From Hippophae tibetana (lineage: Eukaryota > Streptophyta > Magnoliopsida > Rosales > Elaeagnaceae): a stretch of DNA of 64,000 nucleotides. The stretch is from NCBI GenBank assembly GCA_037013495.1, contig CM072801.1:109003816-109067815 (forward strand), written 5' to 3'. Position numbers and translations under genes: made by a program. The notes under the pieces were generated by a model, which worked only from the letters and a program-made list of their open reading frames with translations, did no database searches and was not told the DNA's origin. This document shows, in pieces, positions 1 through 11,160 of the stretch; position 1 is the first letter of the stretch; each line of letters begins with the position of its first letter.

Positions 1-44
1 CACATATCTATTTTAAAAATTTTAGGTTTAAAACATTTCGTCCT
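1..44 (+). repeat. Partial monomer tail at left window edge
   Basis: These 44 bases match the last 44 bases of a monomer (compare 2626-2669) and lead straight into the unit at 45. The array therefore continues to the left of the window. Confidence 0.97.
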
Positions 45-3000
45 TTGGAGGTTTTCTCCTCTCTTAAGTCACAATTTCCAAAAAGAGAAAGAAATTGTGT
101 CCTTAAAGTCTTGTCTTTTATTTCAATTTTTTTGACATTGTTTTCCACTTTGGATTTCATATCTTATTTTTCTTTAAAATCTTGTCATCTTTTACTTTTT
201 TTTGTTTTATGTGTTCCACCTTTCTTTCTTCTTGTGAAAAACAAGAGAGCTAATACAGTTCACAGTGTAAAAACAAAAAGAAGGTATTAATTGAGGTTGT
301 AACTAAAAACTGTTATAACTTTTATTTTGTGCATCGAAATGAGTACTATAACATATCAAATCTGAAGCTCGTTCCGATGCCTAAAAACGCACCGTAGCAA
401 TAGTATATTTCCCCACTTTTGTCAACCCAAATTTCATGGTGCATACTACATAAGGGTGTCTTAAACTTTGGTCGCACCTTATTTCGTTGTAATCTCTTCT
501 TGCTCTTTAGGATTTCAATTTGTTCATCTTAGCCATATTCTTAGTAATTCAATCTTTCTTATTCCATTGAGTTCCAGCGTTCTTAGGTTGTCCGCAAAAG
601 GGATTCGCATCGTTTGGGATCATAACCTTGGTTACTGAAAATGGTGTATCTACCTTCACATATCTATTTTTAGAATTTTAGGTTTAAGAAATTTTGTGCT
701 TTGGAGGTTTTCTCCTCTCTTAAGTCACAATTTCCAAAAAGAGAAAGAAATTGTGTCCTTAAAGTCTTGTCTTTTATTTCAATTTTGTTGACATTGTTTT
801 CCACTTTGGATTTTGATATCTTATTTTTCTTTAAAATCATGTCATCTTTTACTTTTCTTTGTTTTATGTGTTCCACCTTTCTTTCTTCTCGAGAAAAACA
901 AGAGAGCTAATACAGTTCACAGTGTAAAAACAAAAAGAAGGTATTAATTGTGGTTGTAACTAAAAACTGTTATAACTTTTATTTTGTGGATCGAAATGAG
1001 TACTATAACATATCAAATCTGAAGCTCGTTCCGATGCCTAAAAACGCACCGTAGCAATAGTATATTTCCCCACTTTTGTCAACCCAAATTTCATGGTGCA
1101 TACTACATAATGATGTCTTAAACTTTGGTCGCACCTTATTTCGTTGTAATCTCTTCTTGCTCTTTAGTATTTCAATTTGTTCCTCTTCGCCATATTCTTA
1201 GAAATTCAATCAATCTTATTCCATTGATTTCCAGCGTTCTTAGGTTGTCCGCAAAATGGATATGCATCGTTTGAGATCATACCTTAGTTACTGAAAATGG
1301 TGTATCTACCTTCACATATCTATTTTTAGAATTTTAGGTTTAAAAAGTTTTGTGCTTTGGAGGTTTTCTCCTCTCTTAAGTCACAATTTCCAAAAAGAGA
1401 AAGAAATTGTGTCCTTAAAGTCTTGTCTTTTATTTCAATTTTGTTGACATTGTTTTCCACTTTGGATTTTGATATCTTATTTTTCTTTAAAATCATGTCA
1501 TCTTTTACTTTTCTTTGTTTTATGTGTTCCACCTTTCTTTCTTCTTGAGAAAAACAAGAGAGCTAATACAGTTCACAGTGTAAAAACAAAAAGAAGGTAT
1601 TAATTGTGGTTGTTACTAAAAACTGTTATAACTTTTATTTTGTGCATCGAAATCAGTACTATAACATATCAAAACTGAAGCTCGTTCCGATGCCTAAAAA
1701 CGCACCGTAGCAATAGTATATTTCCCCACTTTTGTCAACCCAAATTTCATGGTGCATACTACATAATGATGTCTTAAACTTTGGTCGCACCTTATTTCGT
1801 TGTAATCTCTTCTTGCTCTTTAGTATTTCAATTTGTTCCTCTTCGCCATATTCTTAGTAATTCAATCAATCTTATTCCATTGAGTTCCAGCGTTCTTAGG
1901 TTGTCCGCAAAAGGGATTCGCATCGTTTGGGATCATAACCTTGGTTGCTAAAAATGGTGTATCTACCTTCACATATCTATTTTTAGAATTTTAGGTTTAA
2001 AAAATTTTGTGCTTTGGAGGTTTTCTCCTCTCTTAAGTCACAATTTCCAAAAAGAGAAAGAAATTGTGTCCTTAAAGTCTTGTCTTTTATTTCAATTTTG
2101 TAGACATTGTTTTCAACTTTGGATTTCATATCTTATTTTTCTTTAAAATCATGTCATCTTTTACTTTTCTTTGTTTTATGTGTTCCACCTTTCTTTCTTC
2201 TTGAGAAAAACAAGAGAGCTAATACAGTTCACAGTGTAAAAACAAAAAGAAGGTATTAATTGTGGTTGTAACTAAAAACTGTTATAACTTTTATTTTGTG
2301 CAATGAAATGAGTACTATAACATATCAAATCTGAAGCTCGTTCCGATGCCTAAAAACGCACCGTAGCAATAGTATATTTCCCCACTTTTGTCAACCCAAA
2401 TTTCATGGTGCATACTACATAATGATGTCTTAAACTTTGGTCGCACCTTATTTCGTTGTAATCTCTTCTTGCTCTTTAGGATTTCAATTTGTTCATCTTA
2501 GCCATATTCTTAGTAATTCAATCTTTCTTATTCCATTGAGTTCCAGCGTTCTTAGGTTGTCCGCAAAAGGGATTCGCATCGTTTGGGATCATAACCTTGG
2601 TTGCTGAAAATGGTGTATCTACCTTCACATATCTATTTTAAAAATTTTAGGTTTAAAACATTTCGTCCTTTGGAGGTTTTCTCCTCTCTTAAGTCACAAT
2701 TTCCAAAAAGAGAAAGAAATTGTGTCCTTAAAGTCTTGTCTTTTATTTCAATTTTTTTGACATTGTTTTCCACATTGGATTTCATATCTTATTTTTCTTT
2801 AAAATCTTGTCATCTTTTACTTTTTTTTGTTTTATGTGTTCCACCTTTCTTTCTTCTTGTGAAAAACAAGAGAGCTAATACAGTTCACAGTGTAAAAACA
2901 AAAAGAAGGTATTAATTGAGGTTGTAACTAAAAACTGTTATAACTTTTATTTTGTGCATCGAAATGAGTACTATAACATATCAAATCTGAAGCTCGTTCC

Positions 3001-4724
3001 GATGCCTAAAAACGCACCGTAGCAATAGTATATTTCCCCACTTTTGTCAACCCAAATTTCATGGTGCATACTACATAAGGGTGTCTTAAACTTTGGTCGC
3101 ACCTTATTTCGTTGTAATCTCTTCTTGCTCTTTAGGATTTCAATTTGTTCATCTTAGCCATATTCTTAGTAATTCAATCTTTCTTATTCCATTGAGTTCC
3201 AGCGTTCTTAGGTTGTCCGCAAAAGGGATTCGCATCGTTTGGGATCATAACCTTGGTTGCTGAAAATGGTGTATCTACCTTCACATATCTATTTTTAGAA
3301 TTTTAGGTTTAAGAAATTTTGTGCTTTGGAGGTTTTCTCCTCTCTTAAGTCACAATTTCCAAAAAGAGAAAGAAATTGTGTCCTTAAAGTCTTGTCTTTT
3401 ATTTCAATTTTGTTGACATTGTTTTCCACTTTGGATTTTGATATCTTATTTTTCTTTAAAATCATGTCATCTTTTACTTTTCTTTGTTTTATGTGTTCCA
3501 CCTTTCTTTCTTCTCGAGAAAAACAAGAGAGCTAATACAGTTCACAGTGTAAAAACAAAAAGAAGGTATTAATTGTGGTTGTAACTAAAAACTGTTATAA
3601 CTTTTATTTTGTGGATCGAAATGAGTACTATAACATATCAAATCTGAAGCTCGTTCCGATGCCTAAAAACGCACCGTAGCAATAGTATATTTCCCCACTT
3701 TTGTCAACCCAAATTTCATGGTGCATACTACATAATGATGTCTTAAACTTTGGTCGCACCTTATTTCGTTGTAATCTCTTCTTGCTCTTTAGTATTTCAA
3801 TTTGTTCCTCTTCGCCATATTCTTAGAAATTCAATCAATCTTATTCCATTGATTTCCAGCGTTCTTAGGTTGTCCGCAAAATGGATATGCATCGTTTGAG
3901 ATCATACCTTAGTTACTGAAAATGGTGTATCTACCTTCACATATCTATTTTTAGAATTTTAGGTTTAAAAAGTTTTGTGCTTTGGAGGTTTTCTCCTCTC
4001 TTAAGTCACAATTTCCAAAAAGAGAAAGAAATTGTGTCCTTAAAGTCTTGTCTTTTATTTCAATTTTGTTGACATTGTTTTCCACTTTGGATTTTGATAT
4101 CTTATTTTTCTTTAAAATCATGTCATCTTTTACTTTTCTTTGTTTTATGTGTTCCACCTTTCTTTCTTCTTGAGAAAAACAAGAGAGCTAATACAGTTCA
4201 CAGTGTAAAAACAAAAAGAAGGTATTAATTGTGGTTGTTACTAAAAACTGTTATAACTTTTATTTTGTGCATCGAAATCAGTACTATAACATATCAAAAC
4301 TGAAGCTCGTTCCGATGCCTAAAAACGCACCGTAGCAATAGTATATTTCCCCACTTTTGTCAACCCAAATTTCATGGTGCATACTACATAATGATGTCTT
4401 AAACTTTGGTCGCACCTTATTTCGTTGTAATCTCTTCTTGCTCTTTAGTATTTCAATTTGTTCCTCTTCGCCATATTCTTAGTAATTCAATCAATCTTAT
4501 TCCATTGAGTTCCAGCGTTCTTAGGTTGTCCGCAAAAGGGATTCGCATCGTTTGGGATCATAACCTTGGTTGCTAAAAATGGTGTATCTACCTTCACATA
4601 TCTATTTTTAGAATTTTAGGTTTAAAAAATTTTGTGCTTTGGAGGTTTTCTCCTCTCTTAAGTCACAATTTCCAAAAAGAGAAAGAAATTGTGTCCTTAA
4701 AGTCTTGTCTTTTATTTCAATTTT
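1..4724 (+). repeat. Tetrameric HOR, 2625-bp period (units at 45, 701, 1357, 2014 / 2670, 3326, 3982, 4639)
   Basis: Positions 1-2099 match 2626-4724 at a fixed offset of 2625 bp, which is four monomers. I noticed only two substitutions, at 634/3259 and 149/2774. Shared diagnostic features include GTCCTTTGG before the first unit, GTGAAAAAC in the first unit, the GATTTTGATATC form in units two and three, GTGGATCG after unit two, and AAATCAGTAC with ATCAAAACTG after unit three. Correspondence ends at 2100/4725: unit 2014 has TTTTGTAGAC while unit 4639 has T7-GAC. The second tetramer is therefore joined to unlike sequence inside its fourth monomer. Confidence 0.9.
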
Positions 4725-7700
4725 TTTGACATTGTTTTCCACTTTGGATTTCATATCTTATTTATCTTTAAAATCTTGTCATCTTTTACTTTTTTTTGTT
4801 TTATGTGTTCCACCTTTCTTTCTTCTTGAGAAAAACAAGAGAGCTAATACAGTTCACAGTTTAAAAACAAAAAGAAGGTATTAATTGAGGTTGTAACTAA
4901 AAACTGTTATAACTTTTATTTTGTGCATCGAAATGAGTACTATAACATATCAAATCTGAAGCTCGTTCCGATGCCTAAAAACGCACCGTAGCAATAGTAT
5001 ATTTCCCCACTTTTGTCAACCCAAATTTCATGGTGCATACTACATAATGATATCTTAAACTTTGGTCGCACCTTATTTCGTTGTAATCTCTTCTTGCTCT
5101 TTAGTATTTCAATTTGTTCCTCTTCGCCATATTCTTAGTAATTCAATCAATCTTATTCCATTGAGTTCCAGCGTTCTTAGGTTGTCCGCAAAATGGATTC
5201 GCATCGTTTGAGATCATACCTTAGTTACTGAAAATGGTGTATCTACCTTCACATATCTTTTTTTAGAATTTTAGGTTTAAAAAGTTTTGTGCTTTGGAGG
5301 TTTTCTCCTCTCTTAAGTCACAATTTCCAAAAAGAGAAAGAAATTGTGTCCTTAAAGTCTTGTCCTTTATTTCAATTTTGTTGACATTGTTTTCCACTTT
5401 GGATTTTGATATCTTATATTTCTTTAAAATCATGTCATCTTTTACTTTTCTTTGTTTTATGTGTTCCACCTTTCTTTCTTCTCGAGAAAAACAAGAGAGC
5501 TAATACAGTTCACAGTGTAAAAACAAAAAGAAAGTATTAATTGTGGTTGTAACTAAAAACTGTTATAACTTTTATTTTGTGCATCGAAATGAGTACTATA
5601 ACATATCAAATCTGAAGCTCGTTCCGATGCCTAAAAACGCACCGTAGCAATAGTATATTTCCCCACTTTTGTCAACCCAAATTTCATGGTGCATACTACA
5701 TAATGATGTCTTAAACTTTGGTCGCACCTTATTTCGTTGTAATCTCTTCTTGCTCTTTAGTATTTCAATTTGTTCCTCTTCGCCATATTCTTAGTAATTC
5801 AATCTTTCTTATTCCATTGAGTTCCAGCGTTCTTAGGTTGTCCGCAAAATGGATTCGCATCGTTTGAGATCATACCTTAGTTACTGAAAATGGTGTATCT
5901 ACCTTCACATATCTATTTTTAGAATTTTAGGTTTAAAAAGTTTTGTGCTTTGGAGGTTTTCTCCTCTCTTAAGTCACAATTTCCAAAAAGAGAAAGAAAT
6001 TGTGTCCTTAAAGTCTTGTCTTTTATTTCAATTTTGTTGACATTGTTTTCCACTTTGGATTTCATATCTTATTTTTCTTTAAAATCATGTCATCTTTTAC
6101 TTTTCTTTGTTTTATGTGTTCCACCTTTCTTTCTTCTTGAGAAAAACAAGAGAGCTAATACAGTTCACAGTGTAAAAACAAAAAGAAGGTATTAATTGTG
6201 GTTGTAACCAAAAACTGTTATAACTTTTATTTTGTGCATCGAAATGAGTACTATAACATATCAAATCTGAAGCTCGTTCCGATGCCTAAAAACGCACCGT
6301 AGCAATAGTATATTTCCCCACTTTTGTCAACCCAAATTTCATGGTGCATACTACATAATGATGTCTTAAACTTTGGTCGCACCTTATTTCGTTGTAATCT
6401 CTTCTTGCTCTTTAGGATTTCAATTTGTTCATCTTAGCCATATTCTTAGAAATTCAATCTTTCTTATTCCATTGAGTTCCAGCGTTCTTAGGTTGTCCGC
6501 AAAAGGGATTCGCATCGTTTGGGATCATAACCTTGGTTGCTGAGTATGGTGTATCTACCTTCACATATCTATTTTAAAAATTTTAGGTTTAAAACATTTC
6601 GAGCTTTGGAGGTTTTCTCCTCTCTTAAGTCCCAATTTCCAAAAAGAGAAAGAAATTGTGTCCTTAAAGTCTTGTGTTTTATTTCAATTTTGTAGACATT
6701 CTTTTCAACTTTGGATTTCATATCTTATTTTTCTTTAAAATCATGTCATCTTTTACTTTTCTTTGTTTTATGTGTTCCACCTTTCTTTCTTCTTGAGAAA
6801 AACAAGAGAGCTAATACAGTTCACAGTGTAAAAACAAAAAGAAGGTATTAATTGTGGTTGTTACTAAAAACTGTTATAACTTTTATTTTGTGCATCGAAA
6901 TCAGTACTATAACATATCAAAACTGAAGCTCGTTCCGATGCCTAAAAACGCACCGTAGCAATAGTATATTTCCCCACTTTTGTCAACCCAAATTTCATGG
7001 TGCATACTACATAATGATGTCTTAAACTTTGGTCGCACCTTATTTCGTTGTAATCTCTTCTTGCTCTTTAGTATTTCAATTTGTTCCTCTTCGCCATATT
7101 CTTAGTAATTCAATCAATCTTATTCCATTGAGTTCCAGCGTTCTTAGGTTGTCCGCAAAATGGATTCGCATCGTTTGAGATCATACCTTAGTTACTGAAA
7201 ATGGTGTATCTACCTTCACATATCTATTTTTAGAATTTTAGGTTTAAAAAGTTTTGTGCTTTGGAGGTTTTCTCCTCTCTTAAGTCACAATTTCCAAAAA
7301 GAGAAAGAAATTGTGTCCTTAAAGTCTTGTCTTTTATTTCAATTTTGTTGACATTTTTTCCACTTTGGATTTCATATCTTATTTTTCTTTAAAATCTTGT
7401 CATCTTTTACTTTTCTTTGGTTTATGTGTTCCACCTTTCTTTCTTCTTGAGAAAAACAAGAGAGCTAATACAGTTCACAGTGTAAAAACAAAAAGAAGGT
7501 ATTAATTGTGGTTGTAACCAAAAACTGTTATAACTTTTATTTTGTGCATCGAAATGAGTACTATAACATATCAAATCTGAAGCTCGTTCCAATGCCTAAA
7601 AACGCACCGTAGCAATAGTATATTTCCCCACTTTTGTCAACCCAAATTTCATGGTGCATACTACATAATGATGTCTTAAACTTTGGTCGCACCTTATTTC

Positions 7701-8571
7701 GTTGTAATCTCTTCTTGCTCTTTAGGATTTCAATTTGTTCATCTTAGCCATATTCTTAGTAATTCAATCTTTCTTATTCCATTGAGTTCCAGCGTTCTTA
7801 GGTTGTCCGCAAAAGGGATTCGCATCGTTTGGGATCATAACCTTGGTTGCTGAAAATGGTGTATCTACCATCACATATCTATTTTAAGAATTTTAGGTTT
7901 AAAACATTTTGTGCTTTGGAGGTTTTCTCCTCTCTTAAGTCACAATTTCCAAAAAGAGAAAGAAATTGTGTCCTTAAAGTCTTGTCTCTTATTTCAATTT
8001 TTTTGACATTGTTTTCCACTTTGGATTTCATATCTTATTTTTCTTTAAAATCTTGTCATCTTTTACTTTTCTTTGTTTTATGTGTTCCACCTTTCTTTCT
8101 TCTCGAGAAAAACAAGAGAGCTAATACAGTTCACAGTGTAAAAACAAAAAGAAGGTATTAATTGTGGTTGTAACTAAAAACTGTTATAACTTTTATTTTG
8201 TGCATCGAAATGAGTACTATAACATATCAAATCTGAAGCCTGTTCCGATGCCTAAAAACGCACCGTAGCAATAGTATATTTCCCCACTTTTGTCAACCCA
8301 AATTTCATGGTGCATACTACATAATGATGTCCTAAACTTTGGTCGCACCTTATTTCGTTGTAATCTCTTCTTGCTCTTTAGGATTTCAATTTGTTCATCT
8401 TCGCCATATTCTTAGTAATTCAATCTTTCTTATTCCATTGAGTTCCAGCGTTCTTAGGTTGTCCGCAAATGGGATTCGCATCGTTTGGGATCATAACCTT
8501 GGTTGCTGAAAATGGTGTTACTACCTTCACATATCTATTTTAAGAATTTTAGGTTTAAAAAATTTTGTGCT
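4725..8571 (+). repeat. Mixed monomers without clear HOR (units at 5294, 5950, 6606, 7261, 7916)
   Basis: These five monomers and their linkers combine variants found on both sides. Units 5294, 5950 and 7261 are preceded by the one-base-shorter junction GATCATACCTTAGTTACTG, as are 1357 and 3982. Unit 6606 is a TAG-type copy with TGAGTATGG before it. Unit 7261 has a one-base loss in its ATTTTTTCC tract. Unit 7916 begins to resemble the trimer region, with CTCGAG and GAAGCCTGTTCC at 8236. No fixed multi-monomer period was seen here. Confidence 0.75.
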
Positions 8572-10564
8572 TTGGAGGTTTTCTCCTCTCTTAAGTCACA
8601 ATTTCCAAAAAGAGAAAGAAATTGTGTCCTTAAAGTCTTGTCTTTTATTTCAATTTTTTTGACATTGTTTTCCACTTTGGATTTCATATCTTATTTTTCT
8701 TTAAAATCTTGTCATCTTTTACTTTTCTTTGTTTTATGTGTTCCACCTTTCTTTCTTCTCGAGAAAAACAAGAGAGCTAATACAGTTCACAGTGTAAAAA
8801 CAAAAAGAAGGTATTAATTGTGGTTGTAACTAAAAACTGTTATAACTTTTATTTTGTGCATCGAAATGAGTACTATAACATATCAAATCTGAAGCCTGTT
8901 CCGATGCCTAAAAACGCACCGTAGCAATAGTATATTTCCCCACTTTTGTCAACCCAAATTTCATGGTGCATACTACATAATGATGTCTTAAACTTTGGTC
9001 GCACATTATTTCGTTGTAATCTCTTCTTGCTCTTTAGGATTTCAATTTGTTCATCTTCGCCATATTCTTAGTAATTCAATCTTTCTTATTCCATTGAGTT
9101 CCAGCGTTCTTAGGTTGTCCGCAAATGGGATTCGCATCGTTTGGGATCATAACCTTGGTTGCTGAAAATGGTGTATCTACCTTCACATATCTATTTTAAG
9201 AATTTTAGGTTTAAAACATTTCGTGCTTTGGAGGTTTTCTCCTCTCTTAAGTCACAATTTCCAAAAAGAGAAAGAAATTGTGTCCTTAAAGTCTTGTCTT
9301 TTATTTCAATTTTTTTGACATTGTTTTCCACTTTGGATTTCATATCTTATTTTTCTTTAAAATCTTGTCATCTTTTACTTTTCTTTGTTTTATGTGTTCC
9401 ACCTTTCTTTCTTCTTGAGAAAAACAAGAGAGCTAATACAGTTCACAGTGTAAAAACAAAAAGAAGGTATTAATTGTGGTTGTAACCAAAAACTGTTATA
9501 ACTTTTATTTTGTGCATCGAAATGAGTACTATAACATATCAAATCTGAAGCTCGTTCCGATGCCTAAAAACGCACCATAGCAATAGTATATTTCCCCACT
9601 TTTGTGAACCCAAATTTCATGGTTCATACTACATAATGATGTCTTAAACTTTGGTCGCACCTTATTTCGTTTTAATCTCTTCTTGCTCTTTAGTATTTCA
9701 ATTTGTTCCTCTTCGCCATATTCTTAGTAATTCAATCAATCTTATTCCATTGAGTTCTAGCGTTCTTAGGTTGTCCGCAAAAGGGATTCGCATCGTTTGG
9801 GATCATAACCTTGGTTGCTAAAAATGGTGTATCTACCTTCACATATCTATTTTAAGAATTTTAGGTTTAAAACATTTTGTGCTTTGGAGGTTTTCTCCTC
9901 TCTTAAGTCACAATTTCCAAAAAGAGAAACAAATTGTGTCCTTAAAGTCTTGTCTTTTATTTCAATTTTGTTGACATTGTTTTCCACTTTGGATTTCATA
10001 TCTTATTTTTCTTTAAAATCTTGTCACCTTTTACTTTTCTTTGTTTTATGTGTTCCACCTTTCTTTCTTCTTGAGAAAAACAAGAGAGCTAACACAGTTC
10101 ATAAAGTAAAAACAAAAAGAAGGTATTAATTGTGGTTGTAACTAAAAACTGTTATAACTTTTATTTTGTGCATCGAAATGAGTACTATAACATATCAAAT
10201 CTGAAGCTCGTTCCGATACCTAAAAACGCACCGTAGTAATAGTATATTTCCCCACTTTTGTCAACCCAAATTTCATGGTGCATACTACATAATGATGTCT
10301 TAAACTTTGGTCGCACCTTATTTTGTTGTAATCTCTTCTTGCTCTTTAGTATTTCAATTTGTTCCTCTTCGCCATATTCTTAGTAATTCAATCAATCATA
10401 TTCCATTGAGTTCTAGCGTTCTTAGGTTGTCCGCAAAAGGGATTCGCATCGTTTGGGATCATAACCTTGGTTTCTGAAAATGGTGTATCTACCTTCACAT
10501 ATCTATTTTTAGAATTTTAGGTTTAAAACATTTCGTGTTTTGGAGGTTTTCTCCTCTCTTAAGT

Positions 10565-10594
10565 CACAATTTCCAAAAAGAGAAAGAAATTGTG
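10565..10594. other. 9-bp inverted repeat with 12-base loop (reference copy)
   Basis: CACAATTTC at 10565-10573 and GAAATTGTG at 10586-10594 are exact reverse complements separated by 12 purine-rich bases. The dyad sits about 25 bases after the unit start in most monomers. It is shortened to 7 bp in copies with CCCAATTT and has a mismatch in copies with CACAAATTCC (51862, 55144, 55800, 62367, 63024, 63680). It could form a small hairpin in single strands or act as a protein-binding dyad. Nothing in the sequence proves a role. Confidence 0.75.
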
Positions 10595-10723
10595 TCCTTA
10601 AAGTCTTGTCTTTTATTTCAATTTTTTTGACATTGTTTTCCACTTTGGATTTCATATCTTATTTTTCTTTAAAATCTTGTCATCTTTTACTTTTCTTTGT
10701 TTTATGTGTTCCACCTTTCTTTC

Positions 10724-10733
10724 TTCTCGAGAA
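10724..10733. other. TTCTCGAGAA palindrome, polymorphic CTCGAG/CTTGAG site
   Basis: A perfect ten-base palindrome lies at the junction between the pyrimidine-rich body and the A-rich stretch. About a third of monomers have CTCGAG here and the rest have CTTGAG, a C/T difference at a CpG. The CTCGAG state marks both dimer types (16442-22346), unit one of each trimer, and the late 3' units (50548, 51205, 53830, 54487, 57768-62367). It is therefore a useful subfamily marker. Confidence 0.8.
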
Positions 10734-10824
10734 AAACAAGAGAGCTAATACAGTTCACAGTGTAAAAACAAAAAGAAGGTATTAATTGTGGTTGTAACTA
10801 AAAACTGTTATAACTTTTATTTTG

Positions 10825-11160
10825 TGCATCGAAATGAGTACTATAACATATCAAATCTGAAGCCTGTTCCGATGCCTAAAAACGCACCGTAGCAATAGTA
10901 TATTTCCCCACTTTTGTCAACCCAAATTTCATGGTGCATACTACATAATGATGTCTTAAACTTTGGTCGCACCTTATTTCGTTGTAATCTCTTCTTGCTC
11001 TTTAGGATTTCAATTTGTTCATCTTCGCCATATTCTTAGTAATTCAATCTTTCTTATTCCATTGAGTTCCAGCGTTCTTAGGTTGTCCGCAAATGGGATT
11101 CGCATCGTTTGGGATCATAACCTTGGTTGCTGAAAATGGTGTATCTACCTTCACATATCT
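10825..11160 (+). other. CpG-bearing linker half of the monomer (reference copy)
   Basis: In the common form of this segment about a dozen CpGs occur: in CATCGAAATG, GCTCGTTCCGATG, AACGCACCG, GGTCGCACC, ATTTCGTTG, CTTCGCC, AGCGTTC, GTCCGC and ATTCGCATCG. The reference copy reads GCCTG in place of GCTCG and so lacks one of them. Two main linked haplotypes exist across the array. One reads AGGATTTC, CATCTTAGCC, CAATCTTTC, TTCCAGCG and GCTGAAAATGG. The other reads AGTATTTC, CCTCTTCGCC, CAATCAATC, TTCTAGCG and GCTAAAAATGG. Intermediate combinations also occur, indicating exchange inside the linker. Confidence 0.8.

Larger units (their letters stand above)
10540..10736 (+). other. Pyrimidine-rich body of the monomer (reference copy)
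   Basis: On the + strand this segment is dominated by T and C, with runs such as CTCCTCTCTT, TATTTTTCTTT and CTTTCTTTCTTCTC, and it contains essentially no CpG apart from CTCGAG. The same asymmetry recurs in every copy, so one strand of the array carries a polypyrimidine segment about every 656 bp. Main subfamily differences in this part are: CACAATTT against CCCAATTT; T7 against TTTTGTT or TTTTGTA before GACATTG; CCACTTTGG against CAACTTTGG; GATTTCATATC against GATTTTGATATC; and ATCTTGTC against ATCATGTC. These diagnostic sites were used to recognise the higher-order repeats. Confidence 0.85.

Noticed and set aside
481..500. CENP-B-box-like string TTCGTTGTAATC in each linker
   Set aside because: It matches the first part of the box (TTCG, then A and C at the expected spacing) but lacks the essential GGG. 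The C/T change to TTTGTTG in several copies also argues against constraint.
670..876. Minus-strand reading frames of 68-70 codons, rich in Lys and Asn
   Set aside because: They are the complement of the pyrimidine-rich body, start at GTG, and exist only in the one-base longer monomers. They overlap the + strand frames and have no ribosome-binding or promoter context of their own.
10724..10733. Heat-shock-element-like TTCTCGAGAA
   Set aside because: The TTC and GAA halves are four bases apart instead of the two in the known element, and most copies have CTTGAG. It is better treated as a palindromic marker.
10540..10785. Repeated + strand reading frames of 63-104 codons across the monomer body, rich in Leu, Phe and Ser
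   Set aside because: They begin at TTG, not ATG, in a landmark present in all copies. About 28 monomers have an in-frame TAG in TTTTGTAGAC. The one-base longer GATTTTGATATC copies change the reading frame halfway. Hydrophobic composition follows from the T-rich strand. There is no sign of selection on protein.
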